From the NCBI GenBank assembly GCA_964609965.1, contig CAZSTS010000025.1:1-38426 (forward strand): DNA of 38,426 nt, in the 5' to 3' direction. This stretch comes from JAHJDR01 sp964609965. Its GTDB lineage: Bacteria > UBA10199 > JADGCS01. Numbering within the stretch: the first letter of the stretch is position 1; each line of letters begins with the position of its first letter. Positions 31,710 to 38,426 of this stretch are shown one piece after another. Under the pieces are notes generated by a model, which ran no database searches, was not told the origin of the DNA, and saw only the letters and a program-made list of their open reading frames with translations. The position numbers and the translations under genes were made by a program.

Positions 31710-31991
31710 TTAGGCCGACTCTTCCCCAAAACCAGTTTGAATCAATTCCTTCAATGTTGAAAAGGCCTCGTTTTGGTCTTCGCCTGTTACATTTAGTGTA
31801 ATTTCAGAACCTTTTTCAGCTGCTAATAAAAGGATATCCATAATAGATTTGCCGTTCACTATTTCGTCGTCTTTGCTTAAGTAGACGTCTGATTGAAAGA
31901 GAAGGGCTGTTTTAACAAATTTGGCAGCAGCGCGCGCATGAAGACCTAATTTGTTTACAATGAATATTTTTTCGATAATGCCTTCGGTCAT
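31710..31991 (-). CDS. ptsH: HPr phosphocarrier protein
   Basis: 93 residues. The phosphorylation site NKLGLHARAAAKF carries His18 (His15 equivalent), and the regulatory site NGKSIMDIL carries Ser49 (Ser46 equivalent). It passes phosphate within the PTS. No EI gene or sugar permease lies in the window, and the neighbours are ptsN, rapZ and rpoN, so it probably serves a regulatory PTS-Ntr-type chain. It is 16 bp downstream of the EIIA-Man-like gene. Confidence 0.93.
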   Translation of the reverse strand: MTEGIIEKIFIVNKLGLHARAAAKFVKTALLFQSDVYLSKDDEIVNGKSIMDILLLAAEKGSEITLNVTGEDQNEAFSTLKELIQTGFGEESA

Positions 31992-32007
31992 AAATCTTAA
32001 TACATTT

Positions 32008-32400
32008 CTAGCAACTTGAACATTTAATGTATTTTTTCCCTATGGTTGTAATTTGTTTACACAAAGAAGGCAAAGGAGATTTGTCATTAATAGAAGCAGC
32101 TTCAATCAACATGGGAAGGTTGTAACCACAAATAACCTCAATTTGCCCTTTAACTAAAAAAGATTTACATACATTTGTTTGTGAAGCGCCATAAAGCTCT
32201 GTCATAATCAATACGCCATCACCTTTGTCCGCTTGTTTAACAAGTTTTTTTAATTTGTTTTGTCTGGTTTCAAAGCTATAACTTGTGCTAAAAACTACAG
32301 ATTTAATGCCTTCTAACTTTTTTTTGTTTAAAACTTTACAGACCGTTTTTAGCATTTCGCCAGAGGCTTGGCTTTCTGATATTACGATGATTCCTACCAT
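32008..32400 (-). CDS. PTS EIIA-Man-like protein with phospho-His replaced by Glu
   Basis: 130 residues, the length of an EIIA-Man domain. GIIVISESQASGEMLKTV aligns with the start of E. coli ManX (IVIGTHGWAAEQLLKT), putting Glu9 at the position of the phosphorylated His10. The later motif LIMTELYGASQTNV (usual TDxxGGSPxN) and VICGYNLPMLIEA are kept. The fold is thus preserved but the normal phosphotransfer residue is missing; Glu could mimic the phosphorylated state. The C-terminus ends KCSSC. It lies between rapZ and ptsH, where many deltaproteobacterial-type genomes carry this gene. Confidence 0.82.
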   Translation of the reverse strand: MVGIIVISESQASGEMLKTVCKVLNKKKLEGIKSVVFSTSYSFETRQNKLKKLVKQADKGDGVLIMTELYGASQTNVCKSFLVKGQIEVICGYNLPMLIEAASINDKSPLPSLCKQITTIGKKYIKCSSC

Positions 32401-32590
32401 ATGTTTTTCACATCAATCACTCTTCTTGTTACCAAAAAGCTCTAGTCTTTGGTGAAAAAAAGAAAAATTGAAGTGCTATCACTTACAACAAAAATGAAAT
32501 CCAGGACAAAACCCCAATTCACTTCCATTGATCAAGATACGGGATAAAGTCCTTTTTAAGGGACACGTCAAGATCAAATTATCGCGGTGA

Positions 32591-33454
32591 TTATTCTTTT
32601 AATATGTCGCGATGATAGAGCGTGCTAGTTTTGTGCTTTGTTTTAAGAAGAGAAAAGAGCTTTTCAACAACAGCTACTGAACGGTGTTTTCCCCCTGTGC
32701 AGCCAAAGGCAATTGTGACATAGGTCTTAGTGGCATTTTGATATTGATTAACTAGGTAGTCAATATAAGGAACGGTTTTATTAATAAAAAAAGAGCTTTC
32801 TTTGTTATCAAAAATATATTTTTGGATTTTTTTATTTTTGCCATTGAGATTTTTTAGCTTTGGTTCGAAGTAAGGGTTAACGAGAAAGCGTACATCAATA
32901 ACAACATCGGCTTCTTCAGGCAGGCCATATTTAAAGCCAAAACTGACAAGATTGATTTCAAAACCGTTTTTTTGCTCACTCAACAAATATTTATGAACCT
33001 CACTTTTGAGGTCATGAATTTGCATATGTGATGTGTTGATAACTTTGCTGGAATTTTGGAGCAAGAATGTGAGGAGCTCGCGTTCTTTATTAAAGCCTTC
33101 TTCAATAGTTCCTTTAAGGGAAACAGGGTGTCTAAGGCGCGATTCTTTATAACGTTTTGTTATTGTTCCTAGAGAGCAATCAAGAAAAACAATTTTTGTT
33201 TCGAATTGTTGTTTAATGGCTTCAATTTCTTTCTCGAGGTCTTTAAGGTATTCATGGCCTCGAGCATCAATCACAACCGCTACATTGTTAATGTTCTTAT
33301 TAGTGATAAGAAGGCTTGTGAGTTTTGGTAAGAGTTTTGCAGGAAGGTTATCTACACAATAGTAATCTAGTTCTTCGATGTATCTCAGCGCTGTTGATTT
33401 TCCTGATCCTGAATAACCGGTTATGATGTACAGGTTTTTTTTAGATTTTTTCAT
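32591..33454 (-). CDS. rapZ: RapZ/YvcJ-type nucleotide-binding RNase adapter
   Basis: 287 residues. Walker A GYSGSGKS at 13-20, EELDYYCVDNLPAKLLPKL, the block LVSFGFKYGLPEEADVV, DVRFLVNPYF, and the C-terminal FGCTGGKHRSVAVVEKL. In E. coli RapZ binds sRNA and RNase E and controls GlmS in response to glucosamine-6-phosphate. It overlaps the upstream ptsN gene by 14 bp. The ptsN-rapZ-EIIA-HPr order is a standard rpoN-linked cluster. Confidence 0.95.
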   Translation of the reverse strand: MKKSKKNLYIITGYSGSGKSTALRYIEELDYYCVDNLPAKLLPKLTSLLITNKNINNVAVVIDARGHEYLKDLEKEIEAIKQQFETKIVFLDCSLGTITKRYKESRLRHPVSLKGTIEEGFNKERELLTFLLQNSSKVINTSHMQIHDLKSEVHKYLLSEQKNGFEINLVSFGFKYGLPEEADVVIDVRFLVNPYFEPKLKNLNGKNKKIQKYIFDNKESSFFINKTVPYIDYLVNQYQNATKTYVTIAFGCTGGKHRSVAVVEKLFSLLKTKHKTSTLYHRDILKE

Positions 33455-33899
33455 CTTCTGAAATGAGGAAATCGTACAATTCTTCTTTAGGACAGCTGAT
33501 CAGTTTTTCTCTGATTCGTGAATCCTTAAGAAGTCTTGAAAGTCTTGCTAATGCTTGGAGATGGTTTCCTATTGCGCTTTCTGGTGCGAGTAATACAAAG
33601 AAGAGCTGAGTCATTTTTTCGTCATGCGCTTGAAAATCTACTCCTTTTTCAGACCGGCCAAAAATAGAAATAATATTATCTAAGCCAGGGACTTTTCCAT
33701 GTGGAATAGCGACACCATTACCAACTGCTGTTGAGCCAAGCTGCTCTCGGTTTAATAGAATGTTTAGTACAGTCTCTTTTTCTAGTTGTGGGGCGAGTGT
33801 ATGCGCATATTCAGAAAATTCATCTAAAACACCCTTTTTATCATGGGCTTTTAGATTAGGAATTAGGGCTTCTTTTTTAAGTAGGTCACCGAGTTTCAT
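33441..33899 (-). CDS. ptsN: PTS IIA-Ntr regulatory protein
   Basis: 152 residues from the Met at 33899 (MKLGDLLKKEALI), the typical family start; in-frame Mets at 33911 and 33935 are alternatives, and none has a strong ribosome binding site. The phosphorylation site is GNGVAIPHGKVPGLDN with His67. EIIA-Ntr links phosphate flow to nitrogen, potassium and stress regulation. It lies downstream of hpf and rpoN and overlaps rapZ by 14 bp. Confidence 0.93.
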   Translation of the reverse strand: MKLGDLLKKEALIPNLKAHDKKGVLDEFSEYAHTLAPQLEKETVLNILLNREQLGSTAVGNGVAIPHGKVPGLDNIISIFGRSEKGVDFQAHDEKMTQLFFVLLAPESAIGNHLQALARLSRLLKDSRIREKLISCPKEELYDFLISEDEKI

Positions 33900-34030
33900 G
33901 GGCTTTCTCATAGATCTTTGATTTAAATAATGCAAAGATATTCCACAAATAAATGGATTTAAGCTATACCTAACCCCCTGTTAATAACCCATTTTTCATT
34001 GAGTGATACTTAGAAAAATAATAATTTTGG

Positions 34031-34393
34031 TTATTTTCTTTCTAGAGATTTTTCATACTCTCGTTCTGCAATGGCAGAGACATCGTGTAAAGAGTACCTG
34101 TGCTTGTGGTTGTCTTGGATAATTTTTTTGTGTTTTTTGACTTGGCTTTCAATTTTATTGATAGCCTTATCAATGGATTTGTACATATCATCTGTTGTTT
34201 CGTCAGAACTTGCCTTTAGGTTTTGCTCTAAGAGAACAATTTCACATTTATGTCTAAATTTTTGTACCGAGAGGATAACATGTACTTCAGTGGGATTAAG
34301 AAGGTACTTTTCTAAATGACCAATTTTTGAATCAATGTGATCGCGAATTGCTTGAGTGGCTTCCATATGTCTAAATGTAATCGAGACCTGCAT
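34031..34393 (-). CDS. hpf: Ribosome hibernation promoting factor (short form)
   Basis: 120 residues. QVSITFRHMEATQAIRDHID is the family start, and HKCEIVLLEQNLKASSDETT with the following MYKSIDKAINKIESQVKKHK completes the S30AE domain. It has no long-form dimerisation domain, so it matches the short HPF/RaiA type. It follows rpoN on the same strand with a 187-bp gap, the usual place for this gene. Confidence 0.94.
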   Translation of the reverse strand: MQVSITFRHMEATQAIRDHIDSKIGHLEKYLLNPTEVHVILSVQKFRHKCEIVLLEQNLKASSDETTDDMYKSIDKAINKIESQVKKHKKIIQDNHKHRYSLHDVSAIAEREYEKSLERK

Positions 34394-34580
34394 AAGTATT
34401 CTCCTAGTGCATGATGCTTGTTAAGTAAAAAAACTCCATAAAAATAAGGGGTTATTTTGTTTGTGCCAAATCCCTTATTCACCCAAATGAAAAAAAGCTC
34501 TGTAGTAGAATGAAAATAGTTTGTCACTCATCTTCTTTAAAAAAGATACAAGAGCGTAAAATTATATTAATAATATTGAG

Positions 34581-36080
34581 TTATGCCAATTTTTTGCGTC
34601 TTGAAGAGGGAAGAATGCCCATCATTTCGCGATATTTAGCCACGGTTCTTCTGGCAATATTGATGTCTTTTTGTGTGAGCATAGTAGCTAGCGCTTGATC
34701 AGAAAGAGGGTTTTTAGTGTCTTCAGCGCTGATAAATTGTTTAATAATTTGTTTTACAGCTTCGTTTGCAAAGTCTTCACCACCAGTAGCGTGGGACAGG
34801 CCTGTATTGAAAAAATATTTTAACTCAAAAATACCCTGGGGTGAATGAACGTATTTGCCATTAGTAGCACGGCTCACAGTTGATTCATGTACGCCAATTT
34901 CTTCGGCAACGTCTCTCAGCACAAGAGGCTTGAGATGTTGAACACCTAAGTTTAAAAAATCTTTTTGGAATTTGGCAATGGATTTTGTGACTTTATAAAG
35001 TGTTTTTTGTCTTTGGTGAATGCTTTTAATTAGCCATAAGGCACTTTTTAGTTTTTCTTGAATGTAGTTCTGTGCTTCATCGTTGAGTTCAGTTTTTTTG
35101 CCTTCTTTCTTTTCTTCTTCTTTGTTTGCAATCTCCCTCATAATAGCTGTTTTATAAAGATTGCTGATTTGCAGTTTTGGAAGGCCGTCTTCGTTAAGGA
35201 TGACAACAAATTCATCTCCAACTTTTTGTACATGAACGTCAGGTGTGATGTATTGTGGTTCGCCGCCACTGAAAGCGCGCCCTGGCTTTGGTTCTAAGGA
35301 GTAAATTAAATTGGCGAGTTCTTTGCTGCGACGAACAGTTAAACCTAGCTTTTTACTTAATGCAGGAAAATTTCTTTTTTCGATCAGATTGAGATGTTTT
35401 TTTATTATTGTAGTTAAGGTTGATCGATCAGGTCCAAAATCTTTGACTTGAGCAAGCAGGCATTCCTTCAAGTCGCGCGCGCCAACACCCGGTGGGTCTA
35501 AATCTTGAATGATGCATAAGGAGTCTTCGAGCTCATCAAAAGTAAAAGGTGATTTTTCGGCAAGTTCTTCGAGTTTAATGTGTAGGTAACCATTGTCATC
35601 AAGATTGCCTATGAGCATAGAGCAGGCTTCTTCTTCTTTTGGAGTAAGGCTTCCCATTTTAATTTGCCACTCAAGGTGATCGTGAAGTGAGGTGGCGCTT
35701 GAAAGCATGTTTTCGTAATTTGGGGCTTCTTCGCTTTGGGAGAGTGATCGTGGTTCGCGTTTGCCCATGGTTGTCGTGTTTTCGACAAATTTTCCCCAAT
35801 CAAACTCCTTAGTAGATAAGGGGTTGTCATTATCACTTTCTGCAGATTCTTTAACGCTTGAACCAGAGGCTGCTTTTGAGGCAGCAAGTTCAGATTCGGT
35901 TTTTTCAGGGGAATCTGGATCAGCAGCTTCTTCAAGTACTGGATTTTCCAAGAGTTCTTTTTGAACCGTTTCGATGAGTTCTGTACGAGAGAGTTGTAAT
36001 AGTTTTATGGCCTGTTGGAGCTGGGGTGTTATGAGAAGTTGTTGGGTGAGTTTTAGAGACTGTTTTAGTTCAATGGCCAT
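34581..36080 (-). CDS. rpoN: RNA polymerase sigma-54 factor
   Basis: 499 residues. The N-terminal Gln/Leu-rich activator-interacting region (LKLTQQLLITPQLQQAIKLL) is intact; an acidic linker follows (about 45-120), then the core-binding region (DLDPPGVGARDLKECL), the HTH (RDVAEEIGVHESTVSRATNG) and the RpoN box ARRTVAKYRE at 476-485. It directs core polymerase to -24/-12 promoters and needs an AAA+ activator such as the one at 16529. GAGGA lies 6 nt before the ATG. The long palindromic element B begins 14 bp upstream of the start codon, so it is in the leader. Confidence 0.96.
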   Translation of the reverse strand: MAIELKQSLKLTQQLLITPQLQQAIKLLQLSRTELIETVQKELLENPVLEEAADPDSPEKTESELAASKAASGSSVKESAESDNDNPLSTKEFDWGKFVENTTTMGKREPRSLSQSEEAPNYENMLSSATSLHDHLEWQIKMGSLTPKEEEACSMLIGNLDDNGYLHIKLEELAEKSPFTFDELEDSLCIIQDLDPPGVGARDLKECLLAQVKDFGPDRSTLTTIIKKHLNLIEKRNFPALSKKLGLTVRRSKELANLIYSLEPKPGRAFSGGEPQYITPDVHVQKVGDEFVVILNEDGLPKLQISNLYKTAIMREIANKEEEKKEGKKTELNDEAQNYIQEKLKSALWLIKSIHQRQKTLYKVTKSIAKFQKDFLNLGVQHLKPLVLRDVAEEIGVHESTVSRATNGKYVHSPQGIFELKYFFNTGLSHATGGEDFANEAVKQIIKQFISAEDTKNPLSDQALATMLTQKDINIARRTVAKYREMMGILPSSRRKKLA

Positions 36081-36093
36081 TTCAAATCCTCAT

Positions 36094-36216
36094 GGGTCTG
36101 CTGAAAAACGCGCATCTACTGCGTTGGATAAAAAATTTAATTCAATTACGTACTCTACGTACGCGCATTCATTAAATTTATCATCCGCCTTGTATTTGCG
36201 CATTTTTTAACAAACC
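36094..36216. repeat. Long imperfect palindromic element B in the rpoN leader
   Basis: The ends GGTCTGCTGAAAAACGCGC and GCGCATTTTTTAACAAACC pair at 15 of 19 positions. Inner arms (TTGGAT...AAATTTAAT and ATTAAATTTATCATCC) pair well, and the centre is TACGTACTCTACGTACG. It has the same plan and shared words as element A at 26619-26745. It would form a long hairpin in the rpoN mRNA leader. Confidence 0.75.
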
Positions 36217-36221
36217 TTGGT

Positions 36222-36244
36222 AGGACTGTTTTTTTAACAGTCCT
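36222..36244. other. Perfect hairpin AGGACTGTT/AACAGTCCT in the rpoN leader
   Basis: A 9-bp perfect stem with a 5-nt T loop. On the minus strand no U-run follows, so it is not a clear terminator. It lies between the predicted rpoN promoter and element B. Confidence 0.6.
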
Positions 36245-36270
36245 CTCGTGTTATATGCAAATACTATACC

Positions 36271-36299
36271 ATGTTAAAGTATGCACTTTGGCATGTCAA
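36271..36299 (-). promoter_or_regulatory. Predicted sigma-70 promoter for rpoN
   Basis: On the minus strand: TTGACA (36299-36294), a 17-bp spacer, TAACAT (36276-36271). The transcript would start near 36264, giving a leader of about 180 nt with two hairpins before the rpoN start at 36080. Confidence 0.5.
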
Positions 36300-36346
36300 T
36301 TGCATATTAGCCAGAGCTGAAAAACGATTTTATAATATATTGAAAT

Positions 36347-38044
36347 TTATACGATTTTTACTTTCTTGTTTTGGCTTGGTGTTTTTTCGACAACAGCTGG
36401 CTGAATATTTTTTTTATTTAGCCAATCTTTTTGTTTTGCATATTTTATGCCAGCTTCAATGAAATCTATAAAAATCGGATGTGATTTCATAGCGCTTGAT
36501 TGGAACTCTGGATGGAATTGACAGCCTAGAAACCAGGGGTGTTTTTTTATTTCAATGATTTCAACAAGAAGTCCATCTGGTGATGTTCCTGAGATGACTA
36601 AACCTTTTTTACTAAGCTTTTCACGGAAGTCAGAGTTAAACTCATAGCGATGACGGTGTCTTTCATGGATTTTCTTTTCACCATAGGCTTTGTGGGCATA
36701 TGTATTTTTTTCTAAGACACAAGGGTAGTGGCCAAGTCGCATGGTGGCGCCCTTGTTGGTAACGGCTTTTTGTTCAGACATGAGGCTGATGACTGGGCTT
36801 TTTGTGCTTGGATCAAATTCACCAGAATTTGCATTTACAAGATTAGCAACGTTTCGTGCAAATTCAATAACAGCCAATTGCATGCCAAGGCAGATTCCAA
36901 AATAAGGAATTTTGTTTTCACGCGCGTACTTAATGGAGGCAATTTTGCCCTCAATGCCGCGGTTACCAAAACCACCAGGAACAAGGATCGCAGAGCATCC
37001 TTGGAAATATTCATCTAGGTTTACATTGTCTTTCTCAAGTTGTTCGGAATCAATGTATTTAAGTTCAATTTTAACATTGTTTTGATAACCCGCGTGTCGC
37101 AAGGCTTCATTCAAGCTTTTATAGGAATCAACCAAAGCAACATACTTGCCAACCAGGGCAATGGTAATGCTCTCTTTAAGAGAATAGATTGTATTGACAA
37201 GTCCTTTCCAGTTTTTCAAATCTGGTTTTCTCGTCCAGATGTTTAGAAGTTCTATGATTTTTTCATCAATCCCTTCATTATGGAGAGCAAGAGGGACCTC
37301 ATAAATTGAGCGAACATCTTTTGCCATAAAGACAGAGTCGGGTTTTACATTACAAAAAAGAGCGATTTTATTTTTAATGTCTTGTGGAAGGTCATGCTCA
37401 GTACGACAAAGGAGAATGTCTGGTTGAATCCCAATTTCGCGCAGTTTTTGAACGCTGTGTTGCGTTGGTTTTGATTTGAGCTCTTGTGAGGCAGCAATAA
37501 AAGGAATGAGCGTTAAATGAATGTAAAGGGCATTGTCTTTACCTACATCATAGGCAAATTGTCTGATGGCTTCAATGAATGGCAAGCTCTCGATATCACC
37601 AACCGTGCCCCCAATCTCAACGATGAGAACATCCAGATCATTCGCGGCTTTCATGACGCAACTTTTTATTTCGTCAGTAATGTGCGGGATAACTTGAACC
37701 GTTGACCCCAAATATTCTCCACGTCTCTCTTTTTGAATAACAGAATCGTATATTTTTCCTGTGGTAAAATTATTTGTTTTGCTCATTTGAGTTGAGATGA
37801 ATCTCTCATAATGTCCAAGATCAAGATCTGTTTCAGCTCCATCTGCTGTGACAAAGACTTCACCATGCTGGATGGGGCTCATTGTCCCAGGATCTACATT
37901 GATATAAGGATCTAGTTTTTGAATAGATACCCTTAAACCCCTGTTTTCAAGCAAGGCTCCAATTGAGGCCCCTGCAATGCCTTTTCCAAGTGATGATACA
38001 ACTCCACCAGTGATAAAAATAAATTTTGTTTTAGTTTTGGCCAT
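36347..38044 (-). CDS. pyrG: CTP synthase
   Basis: 565 residues. The N-terminal synthetase has FITGGVVSSLGKGIAGASIG (P-loop), DPYINVDPGTMSPIQHGEVF and EIGGTVGDIESLPFIEAIRQ. The C-terminal glutamine amidotransferase has GGFGNRGIEGKI and FGICLGMQLAVIEFARN with the nucleophile Cys, plus QFHPEFQS with the catalytic His/Glu. It makes CTP from UTP, ATP and glutamine. A GAGAAAGAGAAG stretch precedes the ATG. The C-terminal Lys-rich tail (about 550-565) is an extension. Confidence 0.97.
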   Translation of the reverse strand: MAKTKTKFIFITGGVVSSLGKGIAGASIGALLENRGLRVSIQKLDPYINVDPGTMSPIQHGEVFVTADGAETDLDLGHYERFISTQMSKTNNFTTGKIYDSVIQKERRGEYLGSTVQVIPHITDEIKSCVMKAANDLDVLIVEIGGTVGDIESLPFIEAIRQFAYDVGKDNALYIHLTLIPFIAASQELKSKPTQHSVQKLREIGIQPDILLCRTEHDLPQDIKNKIALFCNVKPDSVFMAKDVRSIYEVPLALHNEGIDEKIIELLNIWTRKPDLKNWKGLVNTIYSLKESITIALVGKYVALVDSYKSLNEALRHAGYQNNVKIELKYIDSEQLEKDNVNLDEYFQGCSAILVPGGFGNRGIEGKIASIKYARENKIPYFGICLGMQLAVIEFARNVANLVNANSGEFDPSTKSPVISLMSEQKAVTNKGATMRLGHYPCVLEKNTYAHKAYGEKKIHERHRHRYEFNSDFREKLSKKGLVISGTSPDGLLVEIIEIKKHPWFLGCQFHPEFQSSAMKSHPIFIDFIEAGIKYAKQKDWLNKKNIQPAVVEKTPSQNKKVKIV

Positions 38045-38387
38045 GTGCTTCTCTTTCTCCGCCAGAGGACGGATAAGTCCTTCGGCTTATGCATTCAGCT
38101 ATTCGCCGAGCATAAGTGTTTGTTATTATTGGTGTCTTCAGATTTTCTGGTGATAATTAGATTCTTACCTGGAAGACTTATGTTTATTAATCAGAAAGGG
38201 TAAAAAAAACAAGACGAGAATGGTAAATCCCTGTTTTTGTTCTCTAGCAGCTGTTTCCTTCAGGACACGCTTTTTTAATTCGTAACAAAACATATTCCCT
38301 CATTCGCCGATAATACTATATTAGCGATATTCATATAAAAACAAACAGTTATATTCGTAATACACTGGGAATTGCATATCGCGGACC
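38045..38387. other. Non-coding region upstream of pyrG
   Basis: No gene is seen. The word TCGCCGA recurs (TTCGCCGAGCATAA at about 38103 and TTCGCCGATAATAC at about 38304). The pyrG promoter should lie here, but I find no clear -35/-10 pair. Confidence 0.35.
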
Positions 38388-38426
38388 AAAGTGGCCACTC
38401 ATGACGGTGGAAAGTGGCCAGTGATA
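38388..38426. mobile_element. Possible end of an IS21-type element
   Basis: AAAGTGGCCACT (38388-38399) and AAAGTGGCCAGT (38411-38422) are direct repeats 23 bp apart. Repeated AAAGTGG-type words near the tip are typical of IS21-family ends. The window stops here, so the transposase genes cannot be seen. Confidence 0.35.

Noticed and set aside
34446..34468. Minus-strand TTGGCACAAAC upstream of hpf
   Set aside because: Only the -24 half matches; there is no TTGC at the -12 distance.
36288..36304. Plus-strand TTGGCATG-N4-TTGCA, a near sigma-54 promoter
   Set aside because: It points into the antisense of the pyrG 3' end with no plus-strand gene behind it, and it overlaps the better-supported minus-strand rpoN promoter. 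An antisense transcript cannot be excluded.
1..38426. CRISPR arrays, tRNA and rRNA genes
   Set aside because: No regularly spaced repeat array, cloverleaf or rRNA segment was seen on either strand; the repeats present are short tandem words, palindromes and the three dispersed 28-bp copies.

Overview
The window looks like chromosomal DNA of an AT-rich, Gram-negative bacterium. Several things support this: a LolA-like protein beside an outer-membrane barrel, four lipobox proteins, a sigma-54 system with an EIIA-Ntr/RapZ/HPr phosphotransferase cluster, and a membrane-anchored sigma-54 activator. The mix is typical of the old deltaproteobacterial/Bdellovibrio-like lineages. That placement is inferred from gene content only; there is no rRNA in the window.

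Layout. (1) 1-2053: end of an envelope transport operon (LolA-like protein, cut by the window edge, and an outer-membrane barrel). (2) About 2080-8930: an accessory island. It holds an AbiE-type toxin-antitoxin pair with two inverted-repeat operators, a thymidine phosphorylase gene bracketed by inverted repeats, a KAP-type membrane P-loop NTPase, a 59-residue secreted Cys-rich peptide, a lipoprotein, and a HEPN gene overlapping an unknown partner. A 28-bp repeat occurs three times at gene borders here. (3) 9227-16069: lipoproteins and housekeeping genes (HIT protein, phosphodiester glycosidase, hpt, acyP, a Cys-motif redox protein, yebC, and an acetylglutamate-synthase-like GNAT protein). (4) 16529-25818: a signalling region. 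It has a PDZ/multi-TM/GAF/AAA+ sigma-54 activator, then a 1486-residue tandem cyclase-STAND-TPR protein, then a 47-residue secreted peptide behind a sigma-54-like promoter, and two unrecognised proteins. (5) 26100-30112: a Cys-cluster protein, CoA-disulfide reductase-rhodanese, a YgaP-like rhodanese, coaD and rsmD. (6) 30265-31706: a BON lipoprotein and a SHOCT protein. (7) 31710-38044: ptsH, an EIIA-Man-like gene, rapZ, ptsN, hpf, rpoN and pyrG, all on the minus strand. The last bases carry repeated motifs resembling the end of an IS21-type element.

Most interesting point. The large protein at 19507-23967 has two cyclase homology domains with complementary losses. The first keeps the adenine-selecting Lys/Asp and the transition-state Asn/Arg but has lost a metal Asp. 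The second keeps both metal Asp residues but has lost Asn/Arg. Together they could form one adenylate cyclase site, as in animal C1/C2 and soluble adenylyl cyclases, but with the domain order reversed. Its STAND P-loop is degenerate. A second pseudo-enzyme candidate is the EIIA-Man-like protein, in which the phospho-accepting His is replaced by Glu.

All assignments come from reading the sequence; no database search was run.
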